A stretch of 27,780 nt of DNA from DASWED01 sp036394995 (lineage in GTDB: Bacteria > Actinomycetota > UBA4738 > JACQTL01). The position numbers and the translations under genes are program-made. Where the stretch lies: assembly GCA_036394995.1 (NCBI GenBank), contig DASWED010000042.1, forward strand, positions 1 to 27,780, written 5' to 3'. Below the pieces are notes generated by a model that ran no database searches, had not been told where the DNA came from, and saw only the letters and a program-made list of their open reading frames with translations. Position 1 is the first letter of the stretch; the number at the start of each line of letters is the position of its first letter. Positions 22,388 through 27,780 of the stretch are shown in pieces.

Positions 22388-24055
22388 ATGACCCGGTCCG
22401 ATCACCACGCTGAGCCCGCGGGCGAGCTGTCCCGGCGGGCCTTCCTGTCCGGCGCCGCCGCGCTGCCGGCCGCGATGGCCGTGGAGCGCCTGGTCCGGCA
22501 CACGGGCGGGGCGCTCGCGCTGGGAGCGCGGGGCCGGACCTGGGGCCGGGCCCCGTGCGACGACCTCACCCACGACGCCGTGCTCCGGATGTGGCGGGGG
22601 TACCGGGCCGACCGGAGCGGCCAGGTGCTGTTCGTGCCCAAGGGGTTCAACTACCTGGACGGCGGGATCAGCCACTCCACGCCGTGGCCGTACACCCAGG
22701 ACGTCCCGATGCTGTGGTACGGGCCCGGGTTCATCAACGCCCGGCGGTACGGGGTGAGCCGGTACGTCACCCTGGCCGACGTCGCGCCCACGGTCGCAAA
22801 GCTGATGGGGTTCCCGTTCGACGCCAAGGACGGGCGGGCCATGACCGAGGCCCTGGACCCGGACCGGGCCGGGAAGCCGAAGCTCATCGTGGTCCTGGTA
22901 TGGGACGCCGGCGGGCGGTACGTGCTGGACCTGTTCCCGCGGCACTGGCCCCGCCTCAAGGACCTCAGGCGCAATGGGACGTGGTACGCGAACGCCACCG
23001 TGGGCTCCTCGCCGTCGAACACCGCCCCGGCGCACGCCACGATCGGGACCGGCGCGTTCCCCCGCCGTCACGGCGTGGTGGACAACACGATCCGGTTCCC
23101 CGACGGGAAGCTGCTCGACCCCTGGGCCCGGGGGCCCGGCGTGCTCCGGGTGAACGCGCTGGCCGACGAGTACGGCAAGGCCATGGGGAGCAAGGCGGCG
23201 ATCGGGATGTTCGGCACGCTCCCGTGGCACCTCGCGATGGTCGGCAAGGGCACGCTGTTCCCGGGGGGCCACCGGTCGTTCGGGGTCTTGCGGAGCAGGG
23301 ACAACTCGGACACCGAGGCGCCCATCTGGATGCTGCCGGACAGCTTGCAGCAGTACTACCGGTTCCCCGGCGCGTACCTCAACGAGACCTCGATCGACCC
23401 GTTCCTGTACGTGGCCGACCAGGCCGACGGCAAGGCCGACGGGAAGTGGCGGGGCAAGGACATCCGCTCGCTCCAGGGTGGGTTCCACACGCCCGCCCGG
23501 GTCCCGTTCCAGACCCACGGGATCAAGGAGGTCGTGAAGCACGAGCACCTCGGGCAGCACCAGGCCACCGACCTGCTGTTCCTGAACTACAAGATCATCG
23601 ACGAGGTGGGGCACGAGTACTTCGCCTCGAGCCCCGAGATGGGCGACACGATCCGGGTCCAGGACCACTACCTCCAGGACCTCGTGGACTTCCTCGACGA
23701 ACGGCTTCCCCGGCAGTGGGTGCTGTGCCTGACCGCGGACCACGGCCACACCGCGGAGCCGTCTCGGACCGGCGGGGTCGCCATCTCCGAGGGGCGGGTG
23801 GGGGCGCTGGTCGACTCCCGCTTCGACCGCGACGGGAGCCCCGGCGACCTGGTCCAGATCACCCGGCCGGTGTGGCTGAACCTCGACCCCGCCGAGATCA
23901 CCCGGAGCGACCTCGACCTCCGCGACGTGGCAGCGTACATGCGCTCGCTGACCAAGGCGCAGACGGCGGGGGTCTCCGGGGACCACGCCGGCGATCGCGT
24001 GTTCCGGTCCGCGTTCCCGGGCTCGGCCCTGTCGAACCTCCCGTGCGTGGGGTGA
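22388..24055 (+). CDS. Tat-exported alkaline phosphatase superfamily protein with permuted motif order
   Basis: This 555-residue protein starts with a twin-arginine signal (LSRRAFLSGAAALPAA, residues 14-29), so it is exported folded. It has the catalytic set of nucleotide-pyrophosphatase/phosphodiesterase-type enzymes: D173 (VWDAGG), candidate nucleophile T212 (SNTAPAHATIGTG), D405 and H409 (DEVGH), and D451/H452 (ADHGH). The block that normally ends such enzymes lies instead near the N-terminus: LFVPKGFNYL, H96 with GGISHSTPWPY, DVPMLWYGPGF and VTLADVAPTVAKLMGFPF (residues 81-144). The order is therefore circularly permuted, with H96 as the probable last metal ligand. It should hydrolyse phosphate mono- or diesters outside the cell; the substrate is unknown. 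ATG 22388 has a good Shine-Dalgarno. Its stop overlaps a GTG in another frame. Confidence 0.87.
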   Translation: MTRSDHHAEPAGELSRRAFLSGAAALPAAMAVERLVRHTGGALALGARGRTWGRAPCDDLTHDAVLRMWRGYRADRSGQVLFVPKGFNYLDGGISHSTPWPYTQDVPMLWYGPGFINARRYGVSRYVTLADVAPTVAKLMGFPFDAKDGRAMTEALDPDRAGKPKLIVVLVWDAGGRYVLDLFPRHWPRLKDLRRNGTWYANATVGSSPSNTAPAHATIGTGAFPRRHGVVDNTIRFPDGKLLDPWARGPGVLRVNALADEYGKAMGSKAAIGMFGTLPWHLAMVGKGTLFPGGHRSFGVLRSRDNSDTEAPIWMLPDSLQQYYRFPGAYLNETSIDPFLYVADQADGKADGKWRGKDIRSLQGGFHTPARVPFQTHGIKEVVKHEHLGQHQATDLLFLNYKIIDEVGHEYFASSPEMGDTIRVQDHYLQDLVDFLDERLPRQWVLCLTADHGHTAEPSRTGGVAISEGRVGALVDSRFDRDGSPGDLVQITRPVWLNLDPAEITRSDLDLRDVAAYMRSLTKAQTAGVSGDHAGDRVFRSAFPGSALSNLPCVG

Positions 24056-24462
24056 GTCCCGGCCACCGTTCGCGTGCCGCCGCGGTCCCGGTGCCCCAGC
24101 AGCTCACCCGGCGGCTCGGCCCGGACGGGACCGCGGAGGCGAGCGTGGCCACCGTGGACCTCCAGGCCGAGCTCGAGCTCCCGGCCGGCGCGTTCCCGCC
24201 CCGGCCCGGGCAGGACGAGGTGGCCGTGCGGATCGAGCCCCTGGCCCCGGGCGACGTCGAGGCCCCGGTCGGCGCGCAGGCGGACGTCCGGTCGCTGGGG
24301 TCCTTCGCGGTGGGCGTGAGGGCCGCGTCGGCCCCCGCGAACGGCGGCTCGGGCGGTGGACGCTCATCCTTCCCGTGGTGGGCCGTGGGGGTCGCGGTGG
24401 CCATCGTGGCCCTGGCGGCCCTGATCCCGCTGCGGGGCCGCCGGCGGGCGGACGAGGACTGA
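24052..24462 (+). CDS. Small protein with C-terminal membrane segment, overlapping the phosphatase gene
   Basis: This is a 136-residue frame starting at GTG 24052, which overlaps the phosphatase stop by 4 bases (GTGA). Residues about 15-95 look like a single beta-rich domain (TVDLQAELELPAG, DEVAVRIEPLAPGDV, SLGSFAVGVRA). A Gly/Ser linker, one membrane segment (FPWWAVGVAVAIVALAALI) and a basic tail (RGRRRADED) follow. It has no signal peptide, although the basic tail predicts that the domain should be outside. One explanation is that it is really the anchor of the phosphatase, joined by a frameshift; another is an uncleaved or misassigned start. The 93 bases after it hold only the next gene's promoter. 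I do not recognise a family. Confidence 0.6.
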   Translation: MSPGHRSRAAAVPVPQQLTRRLGPDGTAEASVATVDLQAELELPAGAFPPRPGQDEVAVRIEPLAPGDVEAPVGAQADVRSLGSFAVGVRAASAPANGGSGGGRSSFPWWAVGVAVAIVALAALIPLRGRRRADED

Positions 24463-24541
24463 CTACGCGGCCACCCGGAAGGAGACCGTGGCCAGGACCC
24501 TCGGGTCGAACCCTCGCCCCCCGTTTTCCCGGGTCGGCCGG

Positions 24542-24547
24542 TAGGCT
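24542..24547 (+). promoter_or_regulatory. -10 element TAGGCT, leaderless-type spacing
   Basis: TAGGCT ends 8 bases before ATG 24556, so the transcript of the thioredoxin-fold lipoprotein would begin at its start codon. No Shine-Dalgarno or clear -35 is visible. Confidence 0.45.
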
Positions 24548-24555
24548 GGGAGCTC

Positions 24556-25497
24556 ATGCTATTGGACTCGCGCCGGTTCATCGCGTCCGTGCTCGCCGTC
24601 GGGGTGATCGCGACGGCGTGCACCTCGGGGAAGGGGCCGGGGGCGTCGTCGAAGCCGCCGCCGAACCCCAACTCGATCCGGGCGCTCCGCGAGGGGGCGA
24701 CGGAGATCTCGCTGCTGGGCGGAGTGGGGGAGCGACCGGTCGACGCGATCCAGACGGGGAAGAGCTTCTTCATCTTCGACCTGGCGCCCGGGCCCGGGCA
24801 GATCATCCAGGGCGGGCAGCCGAAGCTGTACCTCGCGAGGGGCGAGAACAGCGACGTCCGGGGCCCGTTCACCGCGACGTGGAGCCCGTTCACCGGGTAC
24901 GAGAAGACCGGGGACACATCACCGAAGTCGCTGATCCCGGGCGTCTACTGGACACAGGTCGACGTCCCCTCGCCCGGGGTGTGGACGGTGGCGGTGACGG
25001 CGGAGAACGACGGGGGACCCGTGATCGGGGTGGCACACGCGTACGCGAAGGACGACGTGGTGGCGGCCGTGGGATCGAAGGCGCTGTCCGTGAAGACGCC
25101 CGTGGCCACCACCCCGGAGCAGGCCGCCAAGATCGACACGAGGGTGCCGCCCAGTCCCATGCACTACATCTCGCTCGACGAGGCTCTGGCCAACGGCAAG
25201 CCCACCGTGGTCAGCTTCGCCACGCCGCTGCTGTGCGAGAGCCGATTGTGCGGGCCGGTGGTGGACGAGCAGCTGCTGGTGTTCCGGAAGGTGGGGGCCG
25301 ACCGTGCGAACTTCATCCACGTCGAGGAGTTCCCGGACCGGGATCCGACGAAGCCCGCGCCGGCATTCACGGCCTGGGGATTCCGGACCGAGCCTTGGGT
25401 CATCGTGATCGACTCCAAGGGCATCATCAGGGCCCGGTTCGAGGGGCCGGCCACCGCCCAGATGATCGAGACCGCGCTGGACCCGCTGCTGTCCTAG
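24556..25497 (+). CDS. Thioredoxin-fold lipoprotein
   Basis: This 313-residue exported protein has a lipoprotein signal (VIATAC, lipidated C22). A Pro/Ser linker leads to a beta-rich domain of about 120 residues (50-170; RGPFTATWSPFTGY, PGVWTVAVTAEN), and then a thioredoxin-fold domain from about residue 200. The redox-like pair is C227 and C232 in CESRLCGPVVDE, a CX4C rather than CXXC, and the conserved cis-Pro is P280 (TEPWVIVID). Proteins with FATP..C....CGPV are common in actinobacteria and related phyla, usually exported and of unknown partner. It may act in disulfide exchange or metal delivery at the outer face of the membrane. It is expressed from an apparently leaderless promoter and runs convergently towards the His-rich membrane protein, 33 bases away. 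Confidence 0.85.
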   Translation: MLLDSRRFIASVLAVGVIATACTSGKGPGASSKPPPNPNSIRALREGATEISLLGGVGERPVDAIQTGKSFFIFDLAPGPGQIIQGGQPKLYLARGENSDVRGPFTATWSPFTGYEKTGDTSPKSLIPGVYWTQVDVPSPGVWTVAVTAENDGGPVIGVAHAYAKDDVVAAVGSKALSVKTPVATTPEQAAKIDTRVPPSPMHYISLDEALANGKPTVVSFATPLLCESRLCGPVVDEQLLVFRKVGADRANFIHVEEFPDRDPTKPAPAFTAWGFRTEPWVIVIDSKGIIRARFEGPATAQMIETALDPLLS

Positions 25498-25530
25498 CGA
25501 GCGTCGTGGCCGAGCCGGGCCGCGCGTCCC

Positions 25531-26595
25531 CTACGAGGGGCTCGCGGACGGCGCCGCGGCCGACTCGGACGGCGCGGGAGCCGACCCCGACGGGGACGCG
25601 GCCGACGGCGTCGTGCTCGGCGTCCCGGTCGGTGCGGAGGACGGGCTGGGGAGGGGATCCTTCGAGTAGCGGAAGATGGCCGGCATCGGGTCGGGGACCT
25701 CGGCCTGCGTCCCGTACGTCACCACGATGACCTGCTTGTCCTCGAGCGGGAGCCTGGTGAAGTCCCCCGTGTACTGCCGCCCGTTCACGAACACCCGGAT
25801 CGTGTTCTCGCCATTGTTCCGGTACATCCCCACCTGGTTCTTCGTGAGCAGCACGCCCCACACGTCGAACACCATCTGGAGGTTGAAGTCGCGGTCGGCC
25901 GCGGCCTCGATGTGGATGGTCCCGGTGGCGTCGTGCGTGTGGATCTCGGCGAGGGTCCCGGCGGCCTGGTCCTGTCCGACGCCGAAGGGAACGGGCTCCC
26001 TTTGCCCGTGCACGTACACCAGCAGGTTCTGATGGAAGTGGACCTCGGTGACCTCCTGTCCGAGCGGCGGCAGGCCGATCAGCTTGTCGCGATCGGCCAG
26101 GTGGGCCGTCTCAGGCGGCCACGGGGCCGGTCCGACGTTGATCCCCGGGAGGGACCTGGGATTGGGCAGCTTCGTCGGACCGCCGCCGCCGTTGGCCACG
26201 ATCAGGGCGATGATCCCGCCCACCACCACGAGGCCGGCGACCACCAGTCCGAAGAGGCGCATCCGCCGCCGGCGGGCGGCCTTGCGGCGGAGCATCTCGC
26301 GCTGCCGCCGGGCCTCCTCCTTCCGGGCGATGCGGTTCGGCCCGGCCGGGGCGGTGGTGCCGGGCCCGGCGGTTCCCGAAGCGGCGACGGGACCCCGTGT
26401 GTCCCCGGCGCGCCCCACGGGCCGGACCTTGGTCGGCGACGGCGCGGGACGCCCGTCACCGGCCCCGGCCTCGGTGACCTCGGAGGCCGTGCCAGTACCG
26501 GCGCGGGTCGGGCCCGCCTGGCCCGCGCGCTGAAGACCCTGAGGCCGGGTGGGCGCTCCGGACCAGCCGCGCTTGCGCTTCTTGTTCTTGGCCAT
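25531..26595 (-). CDS. Membrane-anchored protein with conserved His-rich extracytoplasmic domain
   Basis: This 354-residue protein is the only convincing minus-strand gene. Residues 1-113 are a basic, Pro/Ala/Gly-rich cytoplasmic region ending in a dense Arg/Lys stretch (RRKAARRRRMR). One membrane segment follows at 114-134, then an outer domain at about 140-310. That domain carries HFHQNLLVYVHG (H186, H188, H196) and EIHTHDATGTIHIE (H219, H221, H228), a spacing that suggests a metal site, followed by FDVWGV and IRVFVNGRQY. The last 40 residues are Pro/Ser/Ala low complexity. Similar domains occur in actinobacterial envelope proteins without assigned function. Its neighbours are a thioredoxin-fold lipoprotein (convergent) and a zinc-type ABC importer (divergent, 156 bases), which makes a metal or redox role plausible but unproven. 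The ATG is at 26593-26595. Confidence 0.85.
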   Translation of the reverse strand: MAKNKKRKRGWSGAPTRPQGLQRAGQAGPTRAGTGTASEVTEAGAGDGRPAPSPTKVRPVGRAGDTRGPVAASGTAGPGTTAPAGPNRIARKEEARRQREMLRRKAARRRRMRLFGLVVAGLVVVGGIIALIVANGGGGPTKLPNPRSLPGINVGPAPWPPETAHLADRDKLIGLPPLGQEVTEVHFHQNLLVYVHGQREPVPFGVGQDQAAGTLAEIHTHDATGTIHIEAAADRDFNLQMVFDVWGVLLTKNQVGMYRNNGENTIRVFVNGRQYTGDFTRLPLEDKQVIVVTYGTQAEVPDPMPAIFRYSKDPLPSPSSAPTGTPSTTPSAASPSGSAPAPSESAAAPSASPS

Positions 26596-26714
26596 GCGGT
26601 CGCGTACCCGTGGTGTCGGATTCGGGCGATTTCATGCTACACGCCGACCGTCCGGTCCGGGGGGGGGTCTCGCCTGCCCCTCCATGCCTCGCCTCGCGCC
26701 GCAGCGCGTCGCCG

Positions 26715-26742
26715 TTGCGGCATGTGGCCGATGCACTAGACT
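26715..26742 (+). promoter_or_regulatory. Promoter for the metal ABC transporter operon
   Basis: TTGCGG (26715-26720) and TAGACT (26737-26742) are 16 bases apart, and the -10 ends 9 bases before ATG 26752. The transcript is therefore probably leaderless. The rest of the 156-base divergent gap contains no gene. Confidence 0.48.
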
Positions 26743-26747
26743 CCACC

Positions 26748-26761
26748 TGCAATGAGTTGCA
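26748..26761. promoter_or_regulatory. Palindrome TGCAATGAGTTGCA over the predicted transcription start
   Basis: TGCAA and TTGCA form a perfect 5-bp inverted repeat with a 4-base centre, covering the predicted transcription start and the start codon of the metal-binding lipoprotein. The position suits a repressor operator. It does not match a Zur, MntR or IdeR consensus that I can name, so the regulator is unknown and chance is possible. Confidence 0.25.
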
Positions 26762-27732
26762 ATAGCCACGTGTTGCGCTGGGCCGGTGTCCTCCTCGTCC
26801 TGGCCGCCCTCCTGGCCGGCTGCGGGACCGCGTCCCACCGACGGGACGGCCAGATGCTGGTGGTCACGACCGTGTCGCCGCTCACGGACATCGCCCGGAA
26901 CGTGGCCGGCCACGCGGCGGACGTCGAGGGACTGGTTCCGGAGGGGGTCGACTCCCACACGTTCGAGCCCACGGTGGCGACGGCGAAGCTCATCGCGCGG
27001 GCCGATCTGATCTTCGTGAACGGGCTGCACCTCGAGGACCCCACGATCCAGCTGGCCCGATCGGTGTCCGAGGGGGCCGAGATCGACGTGCTCGGTGACC
27101 ACGCGATCGCGCGCTCGGAGGAGCTGTACGACTTCTCGTTCCCCCGTTCCGGCGGCAAGCCCAACCCGCACCTGTGGATGGACGTCGCGTTCGGGATCAG
27201 GTACGCGGAGCTCATGCGGGACCGGATGGCGAGGGTGGACCCGGCGAACGCGGCCCGCTACCGCACGAACACGGCGCGCTACGTCCGCACCCTCCGCCGT
27301 CTCGATCGCGCCGTGCAGGGAGCCGTCGACACCGTCCCGCCGGGGAACCGGGTCCTGCTCACCTACCACGACTCGTTCGCGTACTTCGCGCGGCACTACG
27401 GCATGCGGGTGATCGGTGCCATCCAGCCATCGGACTTCGCCGAGCCGTCGGCGCAGGAGGTGGCCGGCCTCATCGACCAGATCCGGGCCGAGCACGTGCC
27501 GGCCATCTTCGGATCGGAGGTGTTCCCGAGCCCGGTGCTCGCCACGATCGCCGACGAGACCGGCGCGAAGTACGAGGACACGCTCCGGGACGACGACCTC
27601 CCCGGCGAGCCCGGCCAGGCGCAGCATTCCTACGTCGGGCTGATCCTCACCGACGTCTCCACGATCGTCGCCGACCTCGGTGGGGATCCGCACGCGCTCG
27701 ATTCCGTGCGGTTCACCAACCGATACGATTGA
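26752..27732 (+). CDS. znuA: Metal ABC transporter substrate-binding lipoprotein (zinc type)
   Basis: This 326-residue lipoprotein of the cluster A-I (TroA/ZnuA/PsaA) family captures a divalent metal outside the cell. The lipobox is LLAGC with lipidated C24. Ligand candidates are H69 (DSHTFEP), H140 (PHLWMD), H206 (TYHDSFAYF) and an Asp near 279-282 (TLRDDDL). His rather than Glu at the third position is the pattern of zinc binders such as ZnuA, whereas manganese binders such as PsaA have Glu; specificity remains an inference. The His-rich acidic loop of many ZnuA proteins is absent: only a short DHAIARSEELYD stretch precedes H140. The transporter ATPase starts 7 bases after the stop, so the importer is an operon. 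The ATG is fixed by the -10 element and the signal peptide. Confidence 0.92.
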   Translation: MSCNSHVLRWAGVLLVLAALLAGCGTASHRRDGQMLVVTTVSPLTDIARNVAGHAADVEGLVPEGVDSHTFEPTVATAKLIARADLIFVNGLHLEDPTIQLARSVSEGAEIDVLGDHAIARSEELYDFSFPRSGGKPNPHLWMDVAFGIRYAELMRDRMARVDPANAARYRTNTARYVRTLRRLDRAVQGAVDTVPPGNRVLLTYHDSFAYFARHYGMRVIGAIQPSDFAEPSAQEVAGLIDQIRAEHVPAIFGSEVFPSPVLATIADETGAKYEDTLRDDDLPGEPGQAQHSYVGLILTDVSTIVADLGGDPHALDSVRFTNRYD

Positions 27733-27739
27733 GGCCCGG

Positions 27740-27780
27740 ATGCACCATCCGATCGTCGAGTTCCGCGACGTCTCCTTCAC
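27740..27780 (+). CDS. ABC transporter ATP-binding subunit, N-terminal fragment (cut by window end)
   Basis: Only the first 13 complete codons are present. They read MHHPIVEFRDVSF, the typical opening strand of an ABC ATPase (VEFRDVSF). The ATG lies 7 bases after the stop of the metal-binding lipoprotein, the usual place for the ZnuC-like subunit of the same importer. Walker motifs lie beyond the window, so the assignment rests on this strand and on operon position. Confidence 0.72.
   Translation, partial: MHHPIVEFRDVSF

Noticed and set aside
24375..25730. 451-codon plus-strand frame overlapping the thioredoxin lipoprotein
   Set aside because: It is an out-of-frame shadow: low-complexity Arg/Gly-rich sequence with no motif, while the overlapping lipoprotein frame has a signal peptide and a thioredoxin-like domain.

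Overview
This is a GC-rich, gene-dense bacterial window, almost entirely plus-strand, with many GTG starts and GTGA/ATGA stop-start overlaps. The atp operon end upstream of murA, an isobutyryl-CoA-mutase-type B12 enzyme beside meaB, SCP2-domain proteins, and apparent leaderless promoters (TAGNNT about 14 bases before a start codon) point to a deep-branching, probably uncultured member of the Actinomycetota. That placement is inferred from gene content; another high-GC Terrabacteria phylum is possible.

Layout. (1) 1-1778: end of the F-ATPase operon, with atpD carrying an unusual acidic C-terminal tail and a short atpC lacking the C-terminal helical domain. (2) 1886-11359: a block between atpC and murA holding an ECF-type sigma factor with a translationally coupled single-pass membrane partner, a 1437-residue secreted BNR plus FG-GAP propeller protein behind a good promoter, a mandelate-racemase-type enolase-superfamily enzyme, and a second secreted Asp-box propeller protein. 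(3) 11552-16382: murA followed by a tight operon of an alkaline-phosphatase-fold polytopic membrane protein, a CPBP intramembrane protease and a sirtuin. (4) 16472-18843: SCP2 protein, zinc-dependent dehydrogenase, second SCP2-like protein and a stand-alone cyclic-nucleotide-binding protein. (5) 19058-22308: an orphan secreted subtilisin-propeptide-like protein, a 12-bp inverted repeat spanning 128 bases, then meaB and a mutase large subunit whose active-site residues match isobutyryl-CoA mutase. (6) 22388-24462: a Tat-exported alkaline-phosphatase-superfamily protein whose motifs lie in circularly permuted order, overlapped by a small ORF with a C-terminal membrane segment. (7) 24556-27780: a thioredoxin-fold lipoprotein, convergent with a His-rich membrane-anchored protein, then a zinc-type ABC binding lipoprotein and the first codons of its ATPase.

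Functionally, the window mixes housekeeping (ATP synthesis, first step of peptidoglycan synthesis) with envelope and secreted functions (two propeller proteins, two phosphatase-fold proteins, thioredoxin lipoprotein, metal uptake) and lipid/acyl-CoA metabolism (SCP2 proteins, dehydrogenase, B12-dependent mutase and its G-protein chaperone). No CRISPR array, tRNA, rRNA, transposase or phage gene was seen. The most notable points are the permuted phosphatase, the isobutyryl-CoA-mutase signature in a gene easily annotated as methylmalonyl-CoA mutase, the modified ATP synthase beta/epsilon pair, and the orphan propeptide next to a perfect inverted repeat.
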